A DNA stretch of 64,000 nt from Anoxybacter fermentans (GTDB lineage: Bacteria > Bacillota > Halanaerobiia > DY22613). The notes under the pieces were generated by a model. That model was not told the DNA's origin and did no database searches. It saw only the letters and a program-made list of their open reading frames with translations. Positions 53,107 through 60,985 of the stretch are shown here, piece by piece. The translations under genes were made by a program, and so were the position numbers. Numbering within the stretch: position 1 is the stretch's first letter; each line of letters begins with the position of its first letter. The stretch is taken from the NCBI RefSeq assembly GCF_003991135.1, contig NZ_CP016379.1, positions 3,224,001 to 3,288,000 on the forward strand, given 5' to 3'.

Positions 53107-54699
53107 TTGGCTATCAAGTTTAAAGAAGAACGAATTAAGGCAGAAGTTGTTATTGCCCGGGAAGTGGTCAAGGATGTAGTTTCAGGGGATATTGAACTTA
53201 GGGCTCATGAAAATGACAGCCAGATAAGTGAAGTTCTGGACGTGAAAGCACAGGTTAAAGATGTTAAAGCAATCATTGTAGATGGTGGTGTGGAAATCAA
53301 TGGAGTACTCAATATAGACTGCCTTTATAATGTTGAAGAAGTTGATGAAGATCATGAAGAATCATATTTAAGTATATATCAGCAGAATGCCAGAATAGAG
53401 TTTGAGAATTTTATTGATATACCGGAAGCAAAGTCGGGGATGAATATTTTCTTAAATATTCGCGTAGCTGATATAACTTATGAAGTTTTGGAAACAGATA
53501 TGTTAGAGGTTGCTGTTACTTTAATCAAATATTGTGCTGTCAGTGATATTAGGGATATCAAATGTATTACCGGAATCAGTGGACTTCCTAAAGAAGAGAT
53601 CGTTGAAGAACAACTTAGATTAGAAGAATGGATTGGCGATGAAACAATTCGGGCAACCGTAGCAAAGGAGGTAGATTTTAATTACGATTTTCATGAAATG
53701 GATGAAGTTTTAGCTATAGTAGGAGAAATTGTTAAGACAGAGTATAAGACCATGGAAAATGCGGTAACCTGTGAAGGAGTTATAGAGGTTAGTATTCTTT
53801 ATCGTTCTAATGATGATGAGGAAAAACTACACTATTTAGATGAACGGATTGAATTTAATCATACTCTCGACCTTTATGGAGTAGAACCGGGTATGATTGT
53901 TTATGGTAATTATAAACTTACTGAACTAAGTGTTCAAAAAATGGCAAATGATAAAATTCGCATTGTCGGGCAAGTTGAATGTTATGCCAAAGTAACTAGA
54001 CCGCGCCGCTTAACCGTAGTTACAGATATTCTAAATGATATGTTTGATACCGAAAGGGTTACTGTATTGATAGAAGAAATGATTGGACAGAATCGGGTAA
54101 GGGATTCTATTGTTCATAGGATAAATGTTCCACCAACTAGACCTGATGTTAAAGGGGTTCTCCAATGTTATAGTCGAATTAAAGATTTAACCAGTATGGT
54201 CAATGATGGGGGTGTGGTAGTAGAAGGAAGTATAGAAGGCACTGCATATTACACCGCAGAAGAGGATTACTGTAACGGTGAAGTGACTGTTTGTTTAAAA
54301 GATTACTTTGATTTTGACAATTATATTTCTATTGAAGATTGTGAAGAAGGAATGGATGTTTATGTTGAGGTTGAAGTTAAACGTACTTCCTGTCAGGTCT
54401 TAAACGACCGGACCCTGGAAATGAATGTTCTCTTAGAAAAATGTGTTAAAGTAACAAGTATGGTTGAAATTGAATGTGTAACAGATCTGGTAGAGATTTC
54501 ACCTATAGTAGAGGAACCGTGTCCGCCTTCTTACATAGTTTATGTAGTACAAAAGGGCGATACCCTCTGGAAAATTGCCCGGCGTTATAAAGTAAATCTG
54601 GAGTCTTTAATTGAGTTTAACAATATAGAAAATCCTGACAAACTGGAAGTCGGTCAAAAAATCTGTATTCCGAAAGCCCTAATTGGTGCTAAAGGCTAA
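53107..54699 (+). CDS. SPOCS-LysM protein (SipL-like)
   Basis: 530 residues, TTG start after AAAGGAGG. About three to four SPOCS domains (cores GGVEINGVLNIDCLYNVEEV, VTCEGVIEVSILYRSNDDEE, GGVVVEGSIEGTAYYTAEED) are followed by a C-terminal LysM domain (YVVQKGDTLWKIARRYKVNL ... NPDKLEVGQKICIP). The SPOCS plus LysM layout is that of SipL, which in C. difficile joins the coat ATPase SpoIVA to the forespore surface and peptidoglycan. Likely a spore-envelope assembly protein if this organism sporulates. Confidence 0.88.
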   Translation: MAIKFKEERIKAEVVIAREVVKDVVSGDIELRAHENDSQISEVLDVKAQVKDVKAIIVDGGVEINGVLNIDCLYNVEEVDEDHEESYLSIYQQNARIEFENFIDIPEAKSGMNIFLNIRVADITYEVLETDMLEVAVTLIKYCAVSDIRDIKCITGISGLPKEEIVEEQLRLEEWIGDETIRATVAKEVDFNYDFHEMDEVLAIVGEIVKTEYKTMENAVTCEGVIEVSILYRSNDDEEKLHYLDERIEFNHTLDLYGVEPGMIVYGNYKLTELSVQKMANDKIRIVGQVECYAKVTRPRRLTVVTDILNDMFDTERVTVLIEEMIGQNRVRDSIVHRINVPPTRPDVKGVLQCYSRIKDLTSMVNDGGVVVEGSIEGTAYYTAEEDYCNGEVTVCLKDYFDFDNYISIEDCEEGMDVYVEVEVKRTSCQVLNDRTLEMNVLLEKCVKVTSMVEIECVTDLVEISPIVEEPCPPSYIVYVVQKGDTLWKIARRYKVNLESLIEFNNIENPDKLEVGQKICIPKALIGAKG

Positions 54700-54706
54700 A
54701 AGCAAA

Positions 54707-54738
54707 AGGACTGTAGGTTAACCTACAGTTCTTTTTAA
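54707..54738 (+). terminator. Terminator after the SipL-like gene
   Basis: AAGGACTGTAGGT pairs with ACCTACAGTTCTTT, followed by TT and AT-rich DNA. Confidence 0.8.
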
Positions 54739-54799
54739 ATGTTTAGGAAATTATACTTTATTTGCAGGTTGTGGAAAACATTTGGTATAGATAATTTCT

Positions 54800-55019
54800 A
54801 AAAAACTGCACAAAGCTAATTTTGAGCGGTATAGAAATTTTTCGCTAAACCATCTTAGTGAGATCGAAGGAGAAATAAAGCCTCGTCATAGGATGTGATG
54901 AGCTAATCAAGGGCCAGGAGGACCCGTTGATTAGTGTGCCTTATTTCGACTGAGATCGAACTTTAGATGGTTCGGAAAATTTTACTAAAGCGAAAAATTA
55001 GCTTTGTGCAGTAAAATAA
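54800..55019 (+). repeat. Palindromic interspersed repeat, copy 14 (full length, with a compensated change at both ends)
   Basis: AAAAACTGCACAAAGCTAAT to ATTAGCTTTGTGCAGTAAAA. The usual AAAAA/TTTTT is CAAA/TTTG at matching positions, so pairing is preserved. Loops are AGGAT and AGGAG. Confidence 0.92.
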
Positions 55020-55111
55020 GATTAAGTGCTCGGAGGGTATTTTATTCTTCTATTTTTACCTATAGAAAAGCTTATTTTTGGACATACTTTCACTGTGAGG
55101 TGAAGGTATGC

Positions 55112-56161
55112 ATGATAAAATGGTTTAAAATTTTCTTTATCTTTGTTCCCATCAGTATTTTAGTACGCTTTATTGATGGTACTTCAGATTGGAATTTTAT
55201 AATATCTGCACTGGCAATTATTCCATTGGCATCTCTTATTGCCAAAAGTACAGATGAGCTTTCCAAGCATCTTGGGCCGAGTCTGGGCGGTTTGATTAAC
55301 GTTACCTTTGGTAATGCTACAGAGCTAATTATATCAATTTTAGCCATTTTAAAAGGTCTTTTAAGAGTGGTTAAAGCAACTATTGCAGGGTCAATTATTA
55401 CCAACCTTCTTTTAGTGCTGGGGTTGAGCCTCTTTTTTGGAGGAATAAAATATCAAAGGCAGAGATTTAATCAATTAATGGCTGTTACCAATGCAACCAT
55501 GTTAATGTTGGCAATAGTAGGAATGATTATTCCTGCTATCTTTTATTATGTTTCTCCTAACATTAAAACTCTGGTTTTAGGTCGGTTTAGTCTTGGAGTG
55601 GGAGCATCCCTTTTTATCACTTATCTGGCCAGCTTATATTTTACTCAGGTAACACATCGTAAATTTTGTATTAATACACAAAAAAAAGAACGAATTGAAT
55701 GGGGGTTGGCCAGATGTATATTAACTCTTCTAATTTCTACAGTTTTGATTGCCTTTGAGGGTGAGCAATTGGTAGGGGCAATTGATCATGTTGAGGCACA
55801 TTTGGGAATTTCGGGGGTATTTATAGGAGTAATAATTATACCTTTAATCTCTAATGTTGCTGAAAATACAACAGCTGTATTAATGGCGAGAAAGGGAAAG
55901 ATTGATTTGAGTTTAAATATGGTCATGGGATCCAGTATTCAGGTGGCTCTATTTATTGTGCCGCTGCTTATCTTTTTTAGCCATCTGGTTGGTAAACCGA
56001 TGAATGTATTGTTCAGTCCTTTTGAGCTCAGTGCTATTGGTTTTGGAGTGCTAACAGCCAATACCATCTACTTGCAGGGTCAATCCAATTGGTTTGAAGG
56101 ATTTCAGCTGATTGCTGCCTATATAATTATTGCTTTGGCTTTCTTTTTTGCATATTTGTAA
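55112..56161 (+). CDS. Calcium/cation:proton antiporter (CAX family)
   Basis: 349 residues with about 11 membrane helices and the two CAX repeat signatures: GGLINVTFGNATELIISILA and PLISNVAENTTAVLMARKGK, with acidic residues E in GNATE and NVAEN that bind the cation. It exports Ca2+ (or Na+/K+) in exchange for protons. Start ATG 55112 follows GAGGTGAAGG; the reading frame is open further upstream to 55004, but that part would begin inside repeat copy 14 and is not likely translated. Confidence 0.9.
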   Translation: MIKWFKIFFIFVPISILVRFIDGTSDWNFIISALAIIPLASLIAKSTDELSKHLGPSLGGLINVTFGNATELIISILAILKGLLRVVKATIAGSIITNLLLVLGLSLFFGGIKYQRQRFNQLMAVTNATMLMLAIVGMIIPAIFYYVSPNIKTLVLGRFSLGVGASLFITYLASLYFTQVTHRKFCINTQKKERIEWGLARCILTLLISTVLIAFEGEQLVGAIDHVEAHLGISGVFIGVIIIPLISNVAENTTAVLMARKGKIDLSLNMVMGSSIQVALFIVPLLIFFSHLVGKPMNVLFSPFELSAIGFGVLTANTIYLQGQSNWFEGFQLIAAYIIIALAFFFAYL

Positions 56162-56170
56162 ATAATTTTC

Positions 56171-56226
56171 ATGATTAAACTGCAAAAAGCTAATTTTAAG
56201 TTTCAATAGATTTTTGGAATAAACTA
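56171..56226 (+). repeat. Palindromic interspersed repeat, copy 17 (left-end fragment)
   Basis: ATGATTAAACTGCAAAAAGC followed by TAATTTTAAGTTTCAATAG, then similarity fades at the start of the next gene. Only the left arm remains. Confidence 0.75.
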
Positions 56227-56227
56227 C

Positions 56228-57109
56228 TTGGAGGCTTTTAAGGATAAGTTATTGAATATAAAAAAGAGGGCTACGAGTCTAAAATGGAAAGAGGAATATA
56301 CCTTGAAATATATATGGTTTTTTATTCTTTTAATACTTTTCTTATTAATTACATATCCAATTTTTTGGGTAGAAAAGGTCAGTCCGGCTTTTCAAACCTT
56401 TCAGGAGGGAGAAGGATTGACTCAATTGCGGGTAATGACTTTTAATATTCACCATGGTGAGGGAATGGACGGCCTTGTGGATTTAAATCGGATTGCTAAA
56501 GTTATCAAAGAGGCTAATGTGGATCTGGTAGGATTAAATGAGGTGGATGTGAGGAACTTTCGTTCAGGGATGGTAAATCAGATCGGTTTTTTGGGGAAAA
56601 AAACAGAAATGAATGCTTTTTTTGCACCCACCCTATGGTTTGGGATAGGACACTATGGAAATGGTGTATTGGCGCGATTTCCTATTTTAAACCCAAAAGA
56701 GGAAGAATTGCCTGGATTCAGAGGGCGTGAAGTCAGGGGGGTATTTCAATTTACTATACGTCTTAAGAATAGAAATGTACAGATTATAGTGACACATCTG
56801 GGTCTAAATCCGGTAGAAAGACAAAGACAATTGGAATTTTTGACCCTTAAAATACAAAAGATAAAAGAACCTCTGATAGTTTTAGGAGATTTTAACACAA
56901 CGCCAACTGCTCCTGTGATGCAAAAGTTTTTAAAAGATACCGGTCTTATGGTTCATTCTTATAAACCTACCTTTCCTGCTCATAACCCTGAATTAAAAGT
57001 AGATTATATCCTGACATCTAAAGAGTGGGAAGTAGTAAAAGAGGTAACTCCCATTCAGGGTTTAGCTTCCGACCATTTACCTGTGGTAGGTACTTTTAAG
57101 TTAAAATAA
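56228..57109 (+). CDS. Endonuclease/exonuclease/phosphatase-family protein, membrane anchored
   Basis: Up to 293 residues. An N-terminal helix (YIWFFILLILFLLITYPIFW) anchors the protein. The EEP fold follows: LRVMTFNIHHGEGMDG (N), LVGLNEVDVRN (E), IVTHLGLNP, PLIVLGDFNTTP (D, N) and LASDHLPVVGTF (D, H), all catalytic positions present. It hydrolyses phosphodiesters or phosphomonoesters outside the membrane (substrate unknown). The first possible start is TTG 56228 right after repeat copy 17; TTG 56303 with AGAGGA before it gives a cleaner signal anchor (MKYIWFFILL) and may be the true one. Confidence 0.82.
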   Translation: MEAFKDKLLNIKKRATSLKWKEEYTLKYIWFFILLILFLLITYPIFWVEKVSPAFQTFQEGEGLTQLRVMTFNIHHGEGMDGLVDLNRIAKVIKEANVDLVGLNEVDVRNFRSGMVNQIGFLGKKTEMNAFFAPTLWFGIGHYGNGVLARFPILNPKEEELPGFRGREVRGVFQFTIRLKNRNVQIIVTHLGLNPVERQRQLEFLTLKIQKIKEPLIVLGDFNTTPTAPVMQKFLKDTGLMVHSYKPTFPAHNPELKVDYILTSKEWEVVKEVTPIQGLASDHLPVVGTFKLK

Positions 57110-57146
57110 GTTCTGATCTTGTAAGAGATCAGAACTTATTTTTTTG
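57108..57146 (+). terminator. Terminator after the EEP-family gene
   Basis: AAGTTCTGATCTT pairs with AAGAGATCAGAACTT, followed by ATTTTTTTG. It overlaps the end of the gene by two bases. Confidence 0.85.
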
Positions 57147-57147
57147 T

Positions 57148-57370
57148 ATGGTTAAACTGCAAAAAGCTAATTTTTCGCTTCTTGAGAAATTTTTCGAATC
57201 ATCTAAAGCTCAATTTTCGCCGAAATAAGGCTTCCTAATCAAAGGGCCCTCCTGGCTTTGATTAGCTCATCACCTCCTGTGATGAGGCCTTATTTTGGCG
57301 GAAGTCTTGCTAAGATGATTTGGCGAAAAATTTCTATGTCGCTCAAAATTAACTTTTTGCAGTATAATCT
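57148..57370 (-). repeat. Palindromic interspersed repeat, copy 15 (full length)
   Basis: ATGGTTAAACTGCAAAAAGC to CTTTTTGCAGTATAATC. The minus-strand loops both read AGGAG. Confidence 0.92.
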
Positions 57371-57521
57371 TTGTATAAATTACCTTTAAAAGCGAAAAAT
57401 AAGAATATACGGTCTATAGAGATTGTAGAGGGAAAAGACGATGATTTTCCCCGGTGTTGTACTATAAAAATGGTTCCTGGACCCATTTCCCGTTATAGTG
57501 AGACTTTAAAAGGTTATTTAA
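57371..57521. other. Spacer between tandem repeat copies 15 and 16
   Basis: 151 bases with a GGGAAAA...TTTTCCCC inverted pair (about 57431-57449). No gene, and no clear promoter for ispE. Confidence 0.4.
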
Positions 57522-57740
57522 ATGATTTTACTGCAAAAAGCTAATTTTTCGCTTCTTGAGAAATTTTTCGAATAAAGCTCGATTTCAGTGGAAATAAGGC
57601 TCCCTAATCAAAGAGACCTCCTGGCCTTGATTAGCTCATCACATCCTATGATGAGGCTTTATTTTTACTGAAATTTCGCTAAGATGGTTTAGCGAAAAAT
57701 TTCTATATCGCTCAAAATTAGCTTTTTGCAGTTTAATCTT
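57522..57740 (-). repeat. Palindromic interspersed repeat, copy 16 (nearly full length)
   Basis: ATGATTTTACTGCAAAAAGC to GCTTTTTGCAGTTTAATC. It has a short deletion in the left arm (AATAAAGCTCG instead of AACCATCTAAAGCTCG). The minus-strand loops read AGGAG and AGGAT. It is in the same orientation as copy 15. Confidence 0.9.
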
Positions 57741-57875
57741 AAATTAGTTAATTATTTTAGGAAAGTAGAAAAGCCGGAAGCTTTAGTTATTACCTCATAT
57801 AGATAAGCAGGAATTTATTTAAATATAGCTAATAATATCTTGTAAAACTGGAGTTTTGGAGAGGGGTTTTTAAAA

Positions 57876-58745
57876 TTGAACCAGTTGAGTATTCCGGCAT
57901 ATGCGAAAATTAATCTTACACTGGATGTATTGGGCAAACGGCCTGATGGTTATCATGAAGTGGAAATGATTATGCAATCTATAGAACTTCATGATCAGAT
58001 TATTTTAAAAGAAAGGAAGGAAAAGGGGATAAAAATTTCTTGTAATCATCCTCTTGTGCCTCAGGATGAGGGTAATCTGGCCTATCGTGCAGCAGAACTT
58101 TTAATCAAAGAGTACGGGATTGAGAAGGGTATTGAAATCAAAATCATTAAAAATATCCCTGTTGCAGCAGGGTTAGCTGGTGGTAGTACTGATGCAGCTG
58201 GGGTTTTAAAAGGGTTAAATGAGTTATGGGGGTTAGGCATTTCCCGAGATGAGTTGATGAAGTTTGGTGCTAGATTAGGGGCAGATATTCCCTTCTGTAT
58301 TCTTGGTGGGACTGCTATAGCCAGAGGAATTGGAACAGATCTTACTCCAATCTCTCCTTTACCTGAGATGGAACTGGTATTGGTCAAGCCGGGGATTGAT
58401 ATCTCCACAAAAGAGATTTATTCTAAATATAAGCCGGAGTTAGTTAAAAGAAAACCTGATTTACGGAAAATGCAGGAGGCTATTGAATGTAGGGATCTGG
58501 AAGGGGTTAAGAGAAATCTGGTCAATGTTTTGGAAGATATTACTTTATACTATTATCCACAGGTGGCTGAAACCAAAAAAATAATGGAAAATTTGGGTAC
58601 ATATCCTGTTCTTATGTCGGGAAGCGGTCCAACACTCTTTGCCATTATTGATTCGAAAAGAGAAGCTGACGAATATGCTATGAAGCTTAAAGATAGAGTT
58701 ATGGGGCAGGTAATTAGAACCAGAACCAGGTCAGAGTGTCTTTAA
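57876..58745 (+). CDS. ispE: 4-diphosphocytidyl-2-C-methyl-D-erythritol kinase
   Basis: 289-residue GHMP kinase of the MEP isoprenoid pathway; phosphorylates CDP-ME at the 2-hydroxyl. N-terminus AYAKINLTLDVLGKRPDGYH, the ATP loop IPVAAGLAGGSTDAAGVL and the C-terminal LMSGSGPTLFAII are the three GHMP motifs. TTG start after GAGAGGGG. It is followed 17 bases later by the nucleotidyltransferase gene, a common order together with purR. Confidence 0.94.
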   Translation: MNQLSIPAYAKINLTLDVLGKRPDGYHEVEMIMQSIELHDQIILKERKEKGIKISCNHPLVPQDEGNLAYRAAELLIKEYGIEKGIEIKIIKNIPVAAGLAGGSTDAAGVLKGLNELWGLGISRDELMKFGARLGADIPFCILGGTAIARGIGTDLTPISPLPEMELVLVKPGIDISTKEIYSKYKPELVKRKPDLRKMQEAIECRDLEGVKRNLVNVLEDITLYYYPQVAETKKIMENLGTYPVLMSGSGPTLFAIIDSKREADEYAMKLKDRVMGQVIRTRTRSECL

Positions 58746-58762
58746 GAGAAGGGGGTCAAGTG

Positions 58763-59524
58763 ATGAAAGTTGATGCTATTTTGTTGGCAGGAGCCAGGAA
58801 TCAAGGGCCACTTAGAGAATGTAGTCAATCGGAGTATGAAGCATTGATTGAAATTAACGGCATACCGATGATAGAATATGTAGTAAGGGCTGCACGTAAT
58901 GCCAGGTCGGTAGAAAGAATTGCTGTCGTTGGCCCGGTAGAAATTTTAAGACCGTATCTTAAAGATCAGGTGGACTTTTTGATTGAGAGTAGAGAGCAAA
59001 TTGTGGAAAATATCAAAGCTGGAATTGAGACCCTCAAGAGTAACCGGAAAATTTTGATTCTTACTTCAGATATTCCTTTAATCAGTGCTGAAACTATAGA
59101 TCTTTTCGTTTCTCATTGTAAAAGTTGCGACGCAGATTTCTATTATCCGATTATCAGTAAAGAGGCGAACCAGAGTAAGTTTCCCGGAACTCAGCGTACC
59201 TATGCCCGTTTACGGGAAGGAACTTTCACCGGAGGTAATATTTTTATTCTTAATCCATCAGTAATTGAAATTGCCTCTGAGTTTATACATAAACTTGTAA
59301 CCTGGCGAAAAAAGCCTTTGAAGCTAAGCCGGCTTTTTGGTTTAAAATTTATTATTAAGTTTGTTCTGGGTTCTTTAACCATCTCCGAGTTAGAAGAGCG
59401 TTTGAAAGAGATTACTGGGTGTTCTGCAATTACCTTAATTTTTGAATATCCCGAGATAGGATTTGATGTGGACAAACCAAGTGACCTTGCTTTGATGGAG
59501 AAATATATGCAGCAGGCGAAATAG
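58763..59524 (+). CDS. MobA-like nucleotidyltransferase
   Basis: About 253 residues with an N-terminal nucleotide-binding motif DAILLAGARNQGPLRE (variant of the LAGGxSxRMG signature), a metal-binding TSDIPLISAETIDLF and a late DVDKPSDLALMEKYM. Such proteins often sit between ispE and purR in Bacillota. Which nucleotide sugar or cofactor it makes is unknown; the variant first motif argues against a true MobA. Start ATG 58763 (or GTG 58760) after AAGGGGG. Confidence 0.82.
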   Translation: MKVDAILLAGARNQGPLRECSQSEYEALIEINGIPMIEYVVRAARNARSVERIAVVGPVEILRPYLKDQVDFLIESREQIVENIKAGIETLKSNRKILILTSDIPLISAETIDLFVSHCKSCDADFYYPIISKEANQSKFPGTQRTYARLREGTFTGGNIFILNPSVIEIASEFIHKLVTWRKKPLKLSRLFGLKFIIKFVLGSLTISELEERLKEITGCSAITLIFEYPEIGFDVDKPSDLALMEKYMQQAK

Positions 59525-59529
59525 CTGTA

Positions 59530-59569
59530 AGTCATTCAATCCTTTCCTGTGATTGAATGACTTTTTTTA
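59530..59569 (+). terminator. Terminator after the nucleotidyltransferase gene
   Basis: AGTCATTCAATC pairs with GATTGAATGACT, then TTTTTTT. Confidence 0.87.
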
Positions 59570-59616
59570 TTTGGAATAAAGTTAAAACCAATGAAGGAGA
59601 ATAAACATAAGTGTAG

Positions 59617-59657
59617 AAATGAACATTAAGATGATTAAAATGACTCAATGTTCGTTT
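59617..59657. promoter_or_regulatory. Inverted PurBox pair upstream of purR
   Basis: AAATGAACATT (59617-59627) and AATGTTCGTTT (59647-59657) are inverted copies of the PurR operator core (CGAAC-ATT). Their placement just before purR suggests autoregulation by PurR and PRPP. Confidence 0.68.
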
Positions 59658-59676
59658 TAAGGAGGTTAAGGGGTTA

Positions 59677-60507
59677 ATGCGAAGAAGTGAACGAATTGCA
59701 GTAATTACCAGAATTTTGACCGATAATCCACATCAATTATTTCCTTTGAAATATTTTACCGAAAAATTAAATTCAGCTAAATCTTCTATTAGTGAGGATT
59801 TAACTATTATTAAGGAAGTTTTTCAAAATCAAAAGTTAGGTTTGATTGAAACCCTGGCTGGAGCAGCAGGCGGGGTTCGTTATATTCCTTTATATTCCCG
59901 GGATGAGATTGAAAATTTTCTTAAAGATCTTTGTACCAGACTTTCTGACCCGGAGCGGGTTTTACCAGGAAATTTTCTATATATGACAGATTTGATCTTT
60001 ACCCCAGAAGTGGTAAATAAGATTGGGGGAATCTTTGCCACATGCTTTGCTGACAAAAAACCGGATTATATTATTACTATGGAGACCAAAGGAATTCCCA
60101 TTGCTCTGATGACAGCCAGGGCTTTTAATGTACCTCTGGTAACCATACGACGCAGCAGCAGAGTTACTGAAGGTTCAGTGGTGAGTATCAATTATGTGAC
60201 TGGCTCTTCGAAAAAGATTGAGACCATGTCACTTCCACGGAAAGCCTTGCCGGTTAACTCGAAAGTAATTATTATAGATGATTTTATGAAAGCTGGTGGG
60301 ACGGCCCGGGGGATGATGGAGCTTATGCAGGAGTTTAAAGCAGAAGTCTTAGGTCTGGGGGTATTGGTTACAACAGCTAAACCTGAGAAAAAATTAGTAG
60401 AGGATTATATCTCTCTGTTGGTTTTAGAGGATGTAAATAATGATACAAATTCTGTAGTCATCCGACCGGGTGATTGGATTTATAAAAGTACTGAAGCCGA
60501 CTCATAA
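59677..60507 (+). CDS. purR: Purine operon repressor PurR
   Basis: 276 residues. N-terminal winged-helix (RRSERIAVITRILTDNPHQL; LNSAKSSISEDLTII) and C-terminal phosphoribosyltransferase-like domain with the PRPP motif VIIIDDFMKAGGTARGMMEL (about 197-216). PRPP binding releases the repressor from PurBoxes. RBS AAGGAGG, 11 bases before ATG, is followed by a second AAGGGG. Confidence 0.95.
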   Translation: MRRSERIAVITRILTDNPHQLFPLKYFTEKLNSAKSSISEDLTIIKEVFQNQKLGLIETLAGAAGGVRYIPLYSRDEIENFLKDLCTRLSDPERVLPGNFLYMTDLIFTPEVVNKIGGIFATCFADKKPDYIITMETKGIPIALMTARAFNVPLVTIRRSSRVTEGSVVSINYVTGSSKKIETMSLPRKALPVNSKVIIIDDFMKAGGTARGMMELMQEFKAEVLGLGVLVTTAKPEKKLVEDYISLLVLEDVNNDTNSVVIRPGDWIYKSTEADS

Positions 60508-60525
60508 TTGAGCCGGCTTTTTTTA
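60494..60525. terminator. Terminator after purR
   Basis: AAGCCGACTC pairs with GAGCCGGCTT (one mismatch), then TTTTTT. It overlaps the purR stop. Confidence 0.8.
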
Positions 60526-60690
60526 TTTTTCTTCTTTTTCTAATTGATCTAAAGCCTCATGGTTGATTCGATATTTTTGTATTCGATTGTTTCTGCTATC
60601 AGCTACATAAAGGAACTCTCCCTGAATTGCAATACCTGTTGGAGTAGCAAATTCTTCAGGTTTTTGACCATCTAAGCTATAGATAGTATA
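60523..60690 (-). pseudogene. C-terminal remnant of an NHL-repeat protein
   Basis: The minus strand reads LDGQKPEEFATPTGIAIQGE, FLYVADSRNNRIQKY and a short Lys/Glu tail to TAA at 60523-60525. This is a clean NHL beta-propeller blade. Nothing upstream of about 60690 continues it. Confidence 0.75.
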
Positions 60691-60719
60691 ATTAGGGTAA
60701 AAAAGTCACTTATGGTATT

Positions 60720-60860
60720 TTGAATTTAGAAAAATTGAAAATTCTAAAGATAAACCCAATGGGTGGTAATGAAGGTTACTATAATTTACTATGCCCTATC
60801 ATCGAATTTCAAAAAGAAGGTAAATTAAGATTTATAGCTAATCCTAAATATATAGGATAA
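60720..60860 (+). pseudogene. Unassigned C-terminal gene fragment
   Basis: An open stretch encodes NLEKLKILKINPMGG, NEGYYNLLCPIIEFQ and KEGKLRFIANPKYIG before TAA at 60858. It has no ribosome site and looks like the tail of a longer protein; I do not recognise the family. Confidence 0.45.
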
Positions 60861-60865
60861 ATTAC

Positions 60866-60985
60866 TTAATTTTTGCAGTTCAAAGTCCTTATTTTATTTT
60901 TAAGATAACTAAGCAAATAATAGAATAGATCTCCAATAGTTCTAGAGTCTTTAACATGTCTAGTTTTCAATGTTAACATGATACA
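60866..60985 (-). pseudogene. Possible transposase C-terminal remnant
   Basis: The minus strand from 60979 reads MLTLKTRHVKDSRTIGDLFY then LLSYLKNKIRTLNCKN and a stop. It resembles the end of IS4-type transposases (KTR..K.SRTIG.LFY) but is short and could be chance. Confidence 0.3.

Noticed and set aside
55020..55060. Riboswitch upstream of the CAX antiporter
   Set aside because: A faint likeness to the region before the second T-box (GTGC..GAG..ATTTT) was noted, but no conserved riboswitch core is visible.
10293..57740. CRISPR array
   Set aside because: The repeats are about 220 bp, scattered over 47 kb and in both orientations, without regular spacers.
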